Notes: a model not told the origin generated them from the letters alone. Counted from the stretch's first letter, positions 43,014 through 51,433 are shown. The stretch: 64,000 nt of DNA from Aurantimonas manganoxydans SI85-9A1 (GCF_000153465.1 NZ_CH672387.1:1959883-2023882); one strand, 5' to 3'. Made by a program: numbers and translations.

Positions 43014-43135
43014 AGACGTGAAGTCTCCCTTAAGGCACGGGAAATAGCCAATCTGACCGGTGCAGCGCAAGCGCGCAGGTCCGGCCGAGACGAACGTCCC
43101 CGCATGTTTTCCAGTTTCACTGCCAGGCCGAGACC

Positions 43136-44101
43136 GTGATCGAAATCATCGGGCTCATCTCGCCATTCTTCGTCCTGATCGGCCTCGGCTTCGGGGCGGG
43201 ACGAATCGTCGACCGGCCGCTCGAGGGCCTGGCCTGGTTGAACGTCTTCGTCATCTACATTGCGCTGCCGGCGCTGTTCTTCCAGCTTCTCGCACGCACG
43301 CCTGTCGAGAAACTGGCCAGCATTGGCTTCATCGCCGCGACGACCCTCGCGACCTTCGTCATCTTCGCCGTCGGCTTCGTCCTGGCACTGGTTCGGTCCC
43401 GCGCCGACATTCCGGTCGCTACCATCCAGGGGCTGGCGGGCGCCTATGGCAATATCGGCTATATGGGGCCGGGGATCGCGATGGCGGCCTTCGGTCCGGC
43501 CGCTGCGGTGCCGGTGGCGCTGATCTTCTGCTTCGACAACATCCTGCATTTCGTCATGGCGCCGCTGATGATGGCGGTCGGCGGTGACCGCACCCGGCCA
43601 CCCGGCGTCGTGGCGCGGGAAGTGCTCCTGAAGATCTTCACGCATCCGTTCATCCTGGCGACGATCGTCGGCGTCGCGGCGGCCATCGTGCAGTTTCGCC
43701 CGCCCGAGCCGATCGAGCGGCTGCTCGAGCTTCTGGCCAATGCCGCCGCGCCCTGCGCGCTGTTCGCCATGGGCGTGACACTGGCGCTGCGTCCGCTCAA
43801 GCGCGTTCCCATGGAACTGAGCACGATCGTGCCGATGAAGCTCCTGGTGCAGCCGGTGGTCGCCTGGCTGCTCCTCGGCGTCTTCGGCGATTTCGACCCG
43901 ATCTGGGTCCAGACGGCGATTCTTCTGGCGTGTCTGCCGACCGCCACCAACGTCTTCGTCATGGCGCAGCAATACGGGGTCTGGGTCGAGCGCGCCTCGG
44001 CCACGGTGCTCGTGACCACCGTCCTGTCGGTGGGGACGGTGACGCTACTGCTGTTCCTTTTGTCCTCAGGTCTCGTGCCGACCGATCCGTTCCCGCAGTG
44101 A
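43136..44101 (+). CDS. AEC-family transporter (auxin efflux carrier-like)
   Basis: 321 residues with about ten hydrophobic segments and the AEC pattern: IYIALPALFFQLLARTP, AYGNIGYMGPGIAMAAFG, and CLPTATNVFVMAQQYGV near the end. Bacterial members move organic acids such as malonate or malate; the substrate here is unknown. GTG start. The last 36 bases overlap the 3' end of the convergent monooxygenase gene. Confidence 0.88.
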   Translation: MIEIIGLISPFFVLIGLGFGAGRIVDRPLEGLAWLNVFVIYIALPALFFQLLARTPVEKLASIGFIAATTLATFVIFAVGFVLALVRSRADIPVATIQGLAGAYGNIGYMGPGIAMAAFGPAAAVPVALIFCFDNILHFVMAPLMMAVGGDRTRPPGVVAREVLLKIFTHPFILATIVGVAAAIVQFRPPEPIERLLELLANAAAPCALFAMGVTLALRPLKRVPMELSTIVPMKLLVQPVVAWLLLGVFGDFDPIWVQTAILLACLPTATNVFVMAQQYGVWVERASATVLVTTVLSVGTVTLLLFLLSSGLVPTDPFPQ

Positions 44102-45274
44102 GCGGGGAATGCCGGTCAGGCCGGCGCCGGGGCTGAGACCCTCGCGCATGGCGAACTGGCGCAGGAGCGGCAGGGCGCGCATGGCGCCGAGCCCCACCGA
44201 GCGGGCCATCTGGCTGGGCAGGAAATCGGCCAGCAGCGATCGGTTGAGAAGATCGACGCCGATGGTGCGCGAGCGCACGTCCGAGCGCCGCGAGGCGTCG
44301 TAGCGCAGAAGCGTGACCCGCGCGCCGGGATCGTCGCGGCTCTCGCAGGCGAGGCGCACGATGTCCTCGCAATCGCGCAGCCCGAGATTGAGCCCCTGCG
44401 CGCCGATCGGCGGAAAGACATGGGCGGCTTCCCCGACCAGGGCCAGCCGGTCGCCGGTGAAGCGATCCACCGAGGCGCCGGAGAGCGGAAAGCGCTGGAT
44501 CGGCTCCTCCACCGTGACCGCGCCGAGGATCGACTGCATCCGGTCCTCGATCATCCGGGACAGCTTGTCGGGCGCAAGCTCCGTATAGAGCTCGGCGAGC
44601 TTCGGCTCCTCCACCCAGACGAGCGACGAATGCCGGCCCGGCAGCGGCACCTGGGTGAACGGGCCGGAGCGGGTATGGAACTCCGTCGAAATCGACCGAT
44701 GCTCGATCCGATGGCCGAAATTCAGGACGATGGCGCTTTGCGGGTAGGACCATTTGCGCAGGCCGATGCCGGCGGCTTCGCGCATCGGCGAGCGTCGGCC
44801 ATCGGCGGCGACGACGAGATCGACGGCCAGGCTGCCGCCGTCGGCCAGTTCGACGACGGCGCGCTCGCCCTCGATACGGTAGCTGCGCGCGGCCGTGTCG
44901 CGGCGCTCGAGTTGCGGCGCGTTCGCCGCCTGCGCCTTCAGCGCGGCCAGGAGGTCGCTGTTGAGCACGTTGTAGCCGAAGGCCGACAGACCGATCTCGC
45001 TGGCGCGGAACTCGACGGTCGGTGCGCGCAGCAGCCGGCGGGTATCGTCGATCAGCCGCATTACCGCGAGCGGCTCGGCCTTGCTGCCGAGCGCCTCGAA
45101 GATTCCGAGATCGGACAGGAAGGCGACCGAACGGCCGATCAGCGCCGTGCTGCGCCGGTCCGCCGGCGCGTCCGGCGCGACCAGCACCGTGTCGAAGCCG
45201 GCTTTTGCCAAGGCGAGGGCGGTCGCGGTGCCGGCCAGTCCGCCGCCGATGACGGCTATCTCTCTACGTTCCAT
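44066..45274 (-). CDS. UbiH/UbiF-family FAD-dependent hydroxylase
   Basis: 402 residues, UbiH/COQ6 family, probably a ring hydroxylase of ubiquinone synthesis at the membrane. FAD-binding motifs are VIGGGLAGTATALALAKAGF (N-terminus), the DG motif VAADGRRSPMREAAGI, and GDRLALVGEAAHVFPPIGAQGLNLGLRD near residue 285. Which ring position it hydroxylates cannot be read from the sequence. The ATG at 45274 directly precedes ERREIAVIGGG. Convergent with, and overlapping, the AEC carrier by 36 bases. Confidence 0.88.
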   Translation of the reverse strand: MERREIAVIGGGLAGTATALALAKAGFDTVLVAPDAPADRRSTALIGRSVAFLSDLGIFEALGSKAEPLAVMRLIDDTRRLLRAPTVEFRASEIGLSAFGYNVLNSDLLAALKAQAANAPQLERRDTAARSYRIEGERAVVELADGGSLAVDLVVAADGRRSPMREAAGIGLRKWSYPQSAIVLNFGHRIEHRSISTEFHTRSGPFTQVPLPGRHSSLVWVEEPKLAELYTELAPDKLSRMIEDRMQSILGAVTVEEPIQRFPLSGASVDRFTGDRLALVGEAAHVFPPIGAQGLNLGLRDCEDIVRLACESRDDPGARVTLLRYDASRRSDVRSRTIGVDLLNRSLLADFLPSQMARSVGLGAMRALPLLRQFAMREGLSPGAGLTGIPRSLRERIGRHET

Positions 45275-45433
45275 GCCTGCGGTCCAGATCCGGTGCCAGA
45301 TGCGGCCAAAAACCGCCGATCGAGGCCGTTGTCGTTCGTTTCGCTTGGAATTCGCACATACGCCGGTTACAGCGGATGACAATGGCCGCGTGCTGCGGCA
45401 CGCCGCCATGCGACGAATCGATCCGGACATTTG

Positions 45434-46147
45434 ATGGCAGACGCAGTCAGAAATATCGACAAGTGGCGCGCTTTCGGCGTGCATCTCCTGACCGCCAGCG
45501 GCGCCTTCCTGGCGTTCATGTCGCTGATCGCCGCCGGGGAGGGGCGCTGGGTGGCCATGTTCGGCTGGCTGGGCCTGGCGCTGTTCGTCGACGGCATCGA
45601 CGGGCCGATGGCGCGCAAGATCGAGATCAAGCGGATCCTGCCGAACTGGTCCGGCGACGTGCTCGACGCGGTCATCGACTATGCGACCTTCGTGATGATC
45701 CCCGCGGTCGGGCTCTATCTGTCCGGCCTGATCGGCGAGCCGTGGTCGGGCGTCGCGGCTGCGCTGATCGTGATCTCCAGCGCGATCTACTACGCCGACA
45801 CGCGCATGAAGACGAAGGCCAATTACTTCCGCGGCTTCCCCGTCGCGTGGAACATGGTGGTCTTCACCTTCTTCGCGGTGCAGCCGAGCCAGGCGGTCGC
45901 CTTCGGCTTCGTCGTCCTGTGTACCGTAGCGACGTTCCTGCCCATCCAGTTCCTGCATCCGGTGCGCGTCGTACGGCTGCGCGTCGTCAATCTGTCGATC
46001 TTCGCGGTCTGGTCGGTGCTGGGTCTGGTCGCTCTTTTCAACAATTTCGACAGTCCGGACTGGGTGCGCTGGGGACTTGTGCTCAGCGGCCTCTATCTGT
46101 TCGCGATCGGCGGCGTCGTCCAGATTCAGGATCGCAGGCGCCGCTGA
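45434..46147 (+). CDS. pcs: Phosphatidylcholine synthase
   Basis: 237 residues with about eight hydrophobic segments. It condenses choline with CDP-diacylglycerol to make phosphatidylcholine, a rhizobial-type pathway. The CDP-alcohol phosphotransferase motif appears as DGPMARKIEIKRILPNWSGD followed by VLDAVIDY, with the pattern DG-x2-AR-x-G-x3-D-x3-D. This variant with LPNWSGD is characteristic of Pcs rather than PssA or PgsA. The ATG at 45434 is used; a TTG codon immediately before it is also in frame. Confidence 0.92.
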   Translation: MADAVRNIDKWRAFGVHLLTASGAFLAFMSLIAAGEGRWVAMFGWLGLALFVDGIDGPMARKIEIKRILPNWSGDVLDAVIDYATFVMIPAVGLYLSGLIGEPWSGVAAALIVISSAIYYADTRMKTKANYFRGFPVAWNMVVFTFFAVQPSQAVAFGFVVLCTVATFLPIQFLHPVRVVRLRVVNLSIFAVWSVLGLVALFNNFDSPDWVRWGLVLSGLYLFAIGGVVQIQDRRRR

Positions 46148-46170
46148 GCGAACGCAGCAGGGAGACAGGG

Positions 46171-47145
46171 ATGAGCAAGGCGATCATGGTCCACGAGGTG
46201 GGCGGACCGGACGTGATGAAGTGGGAAGAGCACGATCCCGGCCAGCCGGGTGAGGGCGAGGTCCGGGTCCGGCAGACGGCCGCGGGCGTCAACTTCATCG
46301 ACGTGTATTTCCGGACCGGTGTCTACAAGGCGCCGCAGATGCCCTTCGCTCTCGGCAAGGAAGGCGCCGGCGTCGTCACCGCCGTCGGGGCCGGCACGGA
46401 CCGGTTCAAGGTTGGCGACCGCATCGCCTATAACGGCGTTGCCGGCAGCTATGCCGAAGAGGTGGTGGTCGCGGCGGACAAGGCCGTGAAGATTCCCGAC
46501 ACGATCGACGACCACACCGCCGCGGCGATCATGCTGAAGGGCATGACGGCGGAATATCTCCTGCGCCGGACGTTCAAGGTCGGACCCGACACGGTGCTGC
46601 TGTTCCATGCCGCCGCCGGCGGCGTGGGGCTGATCGCCGGCCGGTGGGCCAAGCATCTGGGCGCGACGGTGATCGGTACCGCCGGGTCGCCGGAGAAGTG
46701 CGAGCTGGCGCTGCAGAACGGCTACGATCACGTCATCAACTACCGCGACGCCGATTTCGTCGAGAAGGTCCGTGAGATTACCGACGGCCGCAAATGCGAC
46801 GTGGTCTATGATTCCGTCGGCAAGGATACGTTCCCCGGCAGCCTCGACTGCCTGAAGGCGCGCGGCCTGTGGGTGAGCTTCGGCCAGTCCTCGGGCAACG
46901 TCCCGCCGTTCGACATCGGGATCCTGAACCAGAAGGGTTCGCTCTTCGCCACCCGGCCGAGCCTGTTCGGCTACAACACCAGCCGCGATGAACTCGACGC
47001 CTCGGCGAAGGCGCTGTTCGACGTAGTGGGATCGGGTGCGGTGAAGATCACCATCGGCCAGACCTACCCGGTCGCCGAGGCGGCCCAGGCGCATCGCGAT
47101 CTGGAAGCGCGCAAGACCACCGGGGCGACCATCCTGACGATGTAA
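46171..47145 (+). CDS. Quinone oxidoreductase (zinc-independent MDR family)
   Basis: 324 residues, a medium-chain reductase like E. coli QorA. It reduces quinones with NADPH. Landmarks are GVNFIDVYFRTGVYK, LGKEGAGVV near the substrate site, the nucleotide-binding AAAGGVGLIAGRWAKHLGATVIGTAGSPEK, and the C-terminal KTTGATILTM. Zinc-binding Cys and His residues are absent, as expected for QOR. AGGGAG precedes the ATG at 46171; it is 23 bases after pcs and possibly co-transcribed. Confidence 0.93.
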   Translation: MSKAIMVHEVGGPDVMKWEEHDPGQPGEGEVRVRQTAAGVNFIDVYFRTGVYKAPQMPFALGKEGAGVVTAVGAGTDRFKVGDRIAYNGVAGSYAEEVVVAADKAVKIPDTIDDHTAAAIMLKGMTAEYLLRRTFKVGPDTVLLFHAAAGGVGLIAGRWAKHLGATVIGTAGSPEKCELALQNGYDHVINYRDADFVEKVREITDGRKCDVVYDSVGKDTFPGSLDCLKARGLWVSFGQSSGNVPPFDIGILNQKGSLFATRPSLFGYNTSRDELDASAKALFDVVGSGAVKITIGQTYPVAEAAQAHRDLEARKTTGATILTM

Positions 47146-47199
47146 TGGGCGCAGTGCCTTTCCGCCGATCGGTTCAGGCCGGCGGAAGCGCGCGCGGCA

Positions 47200-47628
47200 T
47201 CAGGTCGCGTCGCCGAGGATGATGGCGCGTGCCTCGGCGTATCTCATCAGGCGGCGTTCGTCGTCTGCGGTCACCGTGCCCAGCCGGGTGCGGTCGGAGT
47301 TGTCGGCCAGATCCGCCAGCTTGACGGCGCGCGCCAGATCATTCGCCCGGGCGCGGCGGACGGCGTCGAAATAGTCCTCGCCCGCACGGTGGGTGAGTGC
47401 CTCGACGGCGTCGACGACCGTGTCCGAAAACCCTTCCTCGCGCAGCCCCTGCAGCGTCCAGTCGCTGTCCTCCACGACGTCGTGGAGCAGCGCGACGATC
47501 CTGGCCTCCTCGCCGATGATTGCGTCGCAGACCCGGAGCGGATGGGTGATGTAATCGGCGCCGGCCTTGTCGACTTGTCCGGCATGGGCGCTTCCGGCAA
47601 TGGCGCGGGCCCGCTCGATCGTTGCCAT
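47200..47628 (-). CDS. HD-domain phosphohydrolase (RelA/SpoT-type HD fold)
   Basis: 142 residues, about the size of small alarmone hydrolases. Conserved positions are HAGQVDKAGADYITHPLRV, ALLHDVVEDSDWTLQGL (the HD pair) and KLADLADNSDRTRLG (the ED/N-rich motif seen in SpoT and Mesh1). It is therefore a plausible (p)ppGpp or nucleotide pyrophosphate hydrolase. Activity is inferred from motifs only. The ATG at 47628 has GGAG nine bases upstream. The hairpin at 47688-47724 stands just upstream. Confidence 0.85.
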   Translation of the reverse strand: MATIERARAIAGSAHAGQVDKAGADYITHPLRVCDAIIGEEARIVALLHDVVEDSDWTLQGLREEGFSDTVVDAVEALTHRAGEDYFDAVRRARANDLARAVKLADLADNSDRTRLGTVTADDERRLMRYAEARAIILGDAT

Positions 47629-47678
47629 GGGTACACTCTCCACGACGGCCGCAGGGATGCGGCAGGTCTCGTTGCTGC

Positions 47679-47724
47679 AAAAGAAAAGGCAGTTGGAAAG
47701 GGGGGAGGACCCCTTCCAACTGCC
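47679..47724 (-). terminator. Terminator hairpin with CCUCC (anti-SD) loop
   Basis: On the minus strand GGCAGTTGGAAGGGG pairs with CCCCTTTCCAACTGCC (one bulge) around the loop TCCTCC, followed by TTTTCTTTT. This is a strong rho-independent terminator reading leftward. It lies about 130 bases beyond the last gene of the sulfur operon (stop at 47852) and 60 bases before the HD-hydrolase ATG. The loop is complementary to a Shine-Dalgarno core. Confidence 0.85.
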
Positions 47725-47776
47725 TTACTGCAATCAGCGGCGCGGGAAGATTTGGGAGGGAGAACGGGCCGCCGAT
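47679..47776 (-). ncRNA. Candidate small RNA or 3'-UTR RNA with anti-SD motifs
   Basis: Upstream of the terminator on the minus strand is a second possible stem, CGGCG/CGCCG (47774-47770 with 47742-47738). Its 27-nt loop is pyrimidine-rich and contains CTCCCTCCC. With the CCUCC loop of the terminator hairpin this gives two exposed anti-Shine-Dalgarno motifs, resembling the alphaproteobacterial alpha-r14/cuckoo RNAs. No clear promoter is seen, so processing from the sulfur operon 3' end is equally possible. Confidence 0.35.
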
Positions 47777-47851
47777 ATCTGACCAATGCACGCGAACCGA
47801 TTCCGATCCTTCGCCGGGTCCGACTTTTTGTAGCCGGCTATAATCTCATCC

Positions 47852-48277
47852 TCAGTGCCGGGCATTCTGCCGGTTCGCGACGAGCGTCGCGATGACCATG
47901 CCGGCCAGCATCATCGGCAGGAAAACGAGCGTTCCCGGCGCGCCGAGGAACAAGGCGGTCCAGGCCGGACCCGGACAGAAACCGCCGATGCCCCAGCCGA
48001 TGCCGAAGATCGCCGCTCCGACGACGAGATTGCGATCGATCTCGCTTCGGGTCGGAAGCTGGAATTCCGAAAGAAGATACGGGTGGCCGCGCGGCAGGAC
48101 GATCCGGTAGCCGATGAAGGTCGTCAGCGCGGCGCCACCCATGACGAAGGCGAGGCTCGGATCCCAGGTGCCCGCGAGATCGAGGAAGTTCAGGACCTTG
48201 GCCGGGTCGGACATGCCTGCGACGATGAGGCCGACGCCGAAGAGCAGACCTGCGAGAAAGCCGAAGAGAGGGCGCAT
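47852..48277 (-). CDS. YeeE/YedE-like (DUF6691) sulfur-compound channel, small subunit B
   Basis: 141 residues with four hydrophobic segments. The YedE-type motif is GIGGFCPGPAWTAL near residues 101-114, and PLFGFLAGLLFGVGLIVAGMSDPAKVLNFLDLAG is at the N-terminus. It matches the PmpB half of the split YeeE channel in BigR operons, which moves thiosulfate or related sulfur species. The ATG at 48277 has GAGG seven bases upstream. The gene is separated from the pmpA-like gene by eleven bases, so the pair is coupled. Confidence 0.85.
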   Translation of the reverse strand: MRPLFGFLAGLLFGVGLIVAGMSDPAKVLNFLDLAGTWDPSLAFVMGGAALTTFIGYRIVLPRGHPYLLSEFQLPTRSEIDRNLVVGAAIFGIGWGIGGFCPGPAWTALFLGAPGTLVFLPMMLAGMVIATLVANRQNARH

Positions 48278-48288
48278 GATGTTCCTCT

Positions 48289-48723
48289 TCAAACGAGGTG
48301 ACGCAGGACGAAGACCGTCCCGGCGGCGAAGGCCATGAAGGTGGCGACGGCGACCAGCGAGCGGCCCGACAGGCGGGCCAGTCCGCAGACGCCGTGGCCG
48401 CTGGTGCAGCCCGAACCGGTGACAGTGCCGTAGCCGACCAGGAGGCCGGCAATGCCCATGGCGACAAGGCTCGACGGCACGGTCTGGGCGACGGGTTCGC
48501 CGCTGACCATGAAGACGAGCAGCGGTGCGGCGACAAGGCCGAGAATGAAGGCCAGACGCCAGATCCAGTCGTCCCGCCGACCGGGAAGCGCCCCGGCGGT
48601 GATCCCGGCAATGCCGGCGATGCGCCCGAACAGGGCCATGACCATCACGGCGGACAGGCCGATCAGGACGCCGCCGGCGAGCGACGCGAAGGGCGTATAG
48701 GAGGTGATGGTCTCGAGCGGCAC
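48289..48723 (-). CDS. YeeE/YedE-like sulfur-compound channel, small subunit A
   Basis: 144 residues with four hydrophobic segments. The conserved Cys-bearing loop is [27 protein letters not shown]. It corresponds to the PmpA half of the split YeeE channel. The Cys residues are thought to relay sulfur substrates. It forms a pair with the next gene. It follows the TauE exporter gene by 43 bases in the same operon. Confidence 0.87.
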   Translation of the reverse strand: MPLETITSYTPFASLAGGVLIGLSAVMVMALFGRIAGIAGITAGALPGRRDDWIWRLAFILGLVAAPLLVFMVSGEPVAQTVPSSLVAMGIAGLLVGYGTVTGSGCTSGHGVCGLARLSGRSLVAVATFMAFAAGTVFVLRHLV

Positions 48724-48766
48724 GGATCGGCTCCTCAGGTTGGGTGGTGTGGGGACCGGGAAGCGG

Positions 48767-49555
48767 TCAGCCGAGAAAGGCCAGTCCGCTCTTCACCAGC
48801 ATGTAGATGGCGACCAGCATGATGAGGCCGGCGAAGGCGATATCGAGCGCCCCTTTGCGGCCGGACAGCCAGCGCGCGATGTAGGCGCCAGCAACACCGC
48901 CGGCGAGGCCGCCCGCAATGAAGACCAACGCCAGCGGCCAGTCGACATAGCCGGACAGGGCGTAGTTCAACGCCGTCGTCAGTCCGAAAGCGGTGATCGC
49001 GACAAGTGACGTGCCGATGGCGTTCAGCATCGTCATGCCCGTCGCCGCGACAAGGCTCGGTACGATCAGGAAGCCGCCGCCGATCCCGAAGAAGCCGGAA
49101 AACGCCCCCGTCCCGGCGCCGTAACCGACAACCTTGGGTGCGTTCTGCCGGTTGCACTCGATGTCGTGATCGCCGCCATGGCCGCGATGCCGGAACATCA
49201 TGATGCCAACCCCGATCATCAGAAGGGCGAAGGCGAAGAGCAACTGCTCGCCATCGATCAGCTTGCCGAGGGTCGATCCGGCGAGCGCCCCGACAATGCC
49301 TGCCGCACTGTAGACGAACGCGCAGCGCCATTTCACATGGCCGAGCCGGGCATGGGTGACGAGATTGCCGGCGGCGTTGGCGGCCACGGCAAAGGCGCTG
49401 GTCCCGATCGCCATATGGGCGCCGGGCACGCCGACGAGATAAACCATCAGGGGTACGGCGAGGATCGACCCGCCACCGCCGAACAGCCCGAGCGACAGTC
49501 CGACCAGCGAGCCGGAGAAGGCGCCGAGGAGATACTGGACGAGGGTGAGGGTCAT
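48767..49555 (-). CDS. TauE/SafE-family sulfite exporter
   Basis: 262 residues from ATG 49555, with about eight hydrophobic segments in two repeats. The repeats are marked by SLGLFGGGGSILAVPLMVYLVG and FSGFFGIGGGFLIVPSLVAATG. The family exports sulfite and related anions. In this operon it would remove sulfite made by the persulfide dioxygenase. An in-frame ATG at 49630 would add 25 Ala/Pro/Arg-rich residues, which look non-native. Confidence 0.88.
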   Translation of the reverse strand: MTLTLVQYLLGAFSGSLVGLSLGLFGGGGSILAVPLMVYLVGVPGAHMAIGTSAFAVAANAAGNLVTHARLGHVKWRCAFVYSAAGIVGALAGSTLGKLIDGEQLLFAFALLMIGVGIMMFRHRGHGGDHDIECNRQNAPKVVGYGAGTGAFSGFFGIGGGFLIVPSLVAATGMTMLNAIGTSLVAITAFGLTTALNYALSGYVDWPLALVFIAGGLAGGVAGAYIARWLSGRKGALDIAFAGLIMLVAIYMLVKSGLAFLG

Positions 49556-49658
49556 GGCGAAGGGCTCGATGGGCGCGGGGGCCGCGCGGGCGCGGGCGGG
49601 CGGTGATCGTGGGGCCCGCTGGACGCTCATCCGTCCGGCGGACCTGGCTGCCTGTGGC

Positions 49659-50036
49659 TCAGTCCTTGAGCGGCAGGCCGCAATCGCGCCAGGACTTCAG
49701 CCCGCCCTCGATCGGCTTGGCCTCGTAGCCCATCTCGGTCAGCGTCTTGGCGGCAAGCGCGGCGCGGGCGCCGGACGCGCAGAGCACGTAGACCGGCGTC
49801 TTGCCTCCATGGGCCCTGGTCAGCGGCCGATGGGCGCTCTGCGCCGTCGGATCGGCCTTGGCCTCCAGGAATCCTCGCGGCACATGAACGGCGCCGGCGA
49901 CCTCACCGCTCTCGGCCAGTTCGTGGGCCTCGCGCACATCGAGGATCACGCCGCCCGAGGCATGGGCCTCGGTCGGCGCGATCGTTCCGGTGGCGGCCTT
50001 CGCGTCGGCGACATAGTCCTGCATGGTCTTGTGCAT
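49659..50036 (-). CDS. Rhodanese-like sulfurtransferase
   Basis: 125 residues, a single rhodanese domain. The active-site loop CASGARA carries Cys86, the persulfide carrier. VILDVREAHELAESGEVAGAVHVPRG is typical of the fold. It probably transfers sulfane sulfur between the persulfide dioxygenase and acceptors such as sulfite or glutathione. The ATG at 50036 has GGAG about seven bases upstream; the gene follows the dioxygenase by eleven bases. Confidence 0.9.
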   Translation of the reverse strand: MHKTMQDYVADAKAATGTIAPTEAHASGGVILDVREAHELAESGEVAGAVHVPRGFLEAKADPTAQSAHRPLTRAHGGKTPVYVLCASGARAALAAKTLTEMGYEAKPIEGGLKSWRDCGLPLKD

Positions 50037-50047
50037 CACGGGGCTCC

Positions 50048-50941
50048 TCAGAAACGGTTGGCCGGAATCTTGAAATAATGGTTGCCGTCGCTCTCGGCCG
50101 GCGGCAGGCGCCCGCCGCGCAGATTGACCTGCAGGGCGTGCAGCATCCGGTCGGGCAGATCGAGCGTGGCATCACGTGCGTCGCGTGTCTCGACAAACTC
50201 GGCTTCACTCGTGCCGTCACTGACATGGGCGTTGTCGCGGCGGTGCTCGTCCACCGTCGCTTCCCACTGGATCTCGTCGCGGGAGTCGGTGCCATAATCG
50301 TGGCCGACGAAGAGGCGCGTGTCGCCGGGCAGCGACAGGATCTCGCGGATGCTCGCCCACAGCGTGCGGGACGAACCACCGGGGAAGTCGGCGCGGCTCG
50401 AGCCCATGTCGGGATACATCAGCGTGTCGTGGACGAAGGCCGCGTCACCGACGACATAGGTGATCGAGCCCAGCGTATGACCGGGTGACAGCATCACGCG
50501 GACGTCGATGTTGCCGATCGTGAACGTATCGCCGTCATTCCAGAGCCGATCAAAGTCGCGGGCGGGGTCGAAGGCCTCGGGCGGATTGTAGAGGCCGCGC
50601 CACAACTCGGCGATCTCGATGACCTTGCTGCCGATGGCGGTCGGCGCGCCGAGCTTTTCCTTCAAATAGGCGGAGGCCATCATGTGATCGGCGTGGGGAT
50701 GGGTGTCGAGGATCCACTCGATCTCGAGGCCCTCCCGTGCGACATGGGCGAGGATCTCGTCGGCGCTCTCGGTCGACGTGCGGGCCTCGGCAGGATTGAA
50801 GTTCAGCACGACATCGACCAGCGCGGCCTTGCGCGTCGCCGGATCGGCACAGACATACTGAACGGAGCCGGTGTCTTCTTCGTAGAATCCCCAGATATCC
50901 GGGGAGCCTGCGCCGCGAGATGGGCTGTGTCGGGTCAACAT
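50048..50941 (-). CDS. Persulfide dioxygenase-like beta-lactamase-fold hydrolase (Blh)
   Basis: 297 residues, metallo-beta-lactamase fold of the ETHE1/Blh class. The iron ligands are in THPHADHMMASAYLKEKLG (80 onward), SPGHTLGSITYVVGD and FVHDTLMYPDMG, with VGHDYGTD near the end. It would oxidise glutathione persulfide to sulfite. First gene of the minus-strand sulfur operon and divergent from its SqrR/BigR-type repressor. The overlap with palindromic operator DNA suggests direct repression that is relieved by reactive sulfur. Confidence 0.9.
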   Translation of the reverse strand: MLTRHSPSRGAGSPDIWGFYEEDTGSVQYVCADPATRKAALVDVVLNFNPAEARTSTESADEILAHVAREGLEIEWILDTHPHADHMMASAYLKEKLGAPTAIGSKVIEIAELWRGLYNPPEAFDPARDFDRLWNDGDTFTIGNIDVRVMLSPGHTLGSITYVVGDAAFVHDTLMYPDMGSSRADFPGGSSRTLWASIREILSLPGDTRLFVGHDYGTDSRDEIQWEATVDEHRRDNAHVSDGTSEAEFVETRDARDATLDLPDRMLHALQVNLRGGRLPPAESDGNHYFKIPANRF

Positions 50942-51049
50942 GCGGACGTCTCCTCTAGCGTCTTGTGGTCAGGCGGCGACACGGGGCTTTGGCCATACGG
51001 GCCGCGCCCGACCGAATTAAAATGCGGAAAACCGCTTTGGGTTTCGCCG

Positions 51050-51093
51050 TTGACGGTGTATATATGTGCAATGTCTAAATTAGACAAGTCTAA
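51050..51093. promoter_or_regulatory. Overlapping divergent promoters with palindromic operator
   Basis: The minus-strand promoter for the sulfur operon is TTGTCT (51087-51082), a 17-base spacer and TATATA (51064-51059). A plus-strand candidate for the regulator is TTGACG (51050-51055), an 18-base spacer and TCTAAA (51074-51079). Two overlapping perfect palindromes, GTCTAAATTAGAC (51073-51085) and TTAGACAAGTCTAA (51080-51093), cover the operon -35 and the regulator -10. They are therefore the likely SqrR/BigR binding site. Confidence 0.6.
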
Positions 51094-51433
51094 TATTGAG
51101 ATTACAGACGGGCGCTCACCGATGGCCCTGGCGCTCGACGAGAAGGCCGCGGACGTCGCTGCCATGCTGTCGCTGATGGCGAACCCGCATCGGCTGCGCA
51201 TCCTGTGCCGTTTGGCCGAGGGTGAGGCGTCGGTCGGGGCGCTTGGGCAGGAGGCGGGGCTGAGCCAGTCTGCGCTGTCGCAGCATCTGGCCCGGCTGCG
51301 CACGGGCGGGCTCGTCACCACGCGGCGGGAAGCCCAGACGATCTTCTATTCGCTGGCGAACGAAGAGACCCGCGCGATCATGGAGGCGATGTATCGCGTC
51401 TTCTGCGCACCCGAGTTCGACCAGGCGCGCTGA
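51071..51433 (+). CDS. ArsR-family persulfide-sensing repressor (SqrR/BigR-like)
   Basis: 120 residues from ATG 51071. The winged-helix ArsR core shows MANPHRLRILCRLAEGEASVGALGQEAGLSQSALSQHLARLRTGGLV. Two Cys, C46 in RILCRL and C112 in VFCAPE, match the pair that forms a tetrasulfide bridge in SqrR and BigR. It should repress the divergent sulfur operon until sulfane sulfur builds up. The start is uncertain: ATG 51071 has no ribosome site and lies inside the predicted operator, whereas ATG 51122 (MALALDEKAAD) would place promoter and operator upstream. Confidence 0.9.
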   Translation: MSKLDKSNIEITDGRSPMALALDEKAADVAAMLSLMANPHRLRILCRLAEGEASVGALGQEAGLSQSALSQHLARLRTGGLVTTRREAQTIFYSLANEETRAIMEAMYRVFCAPEFDQAR

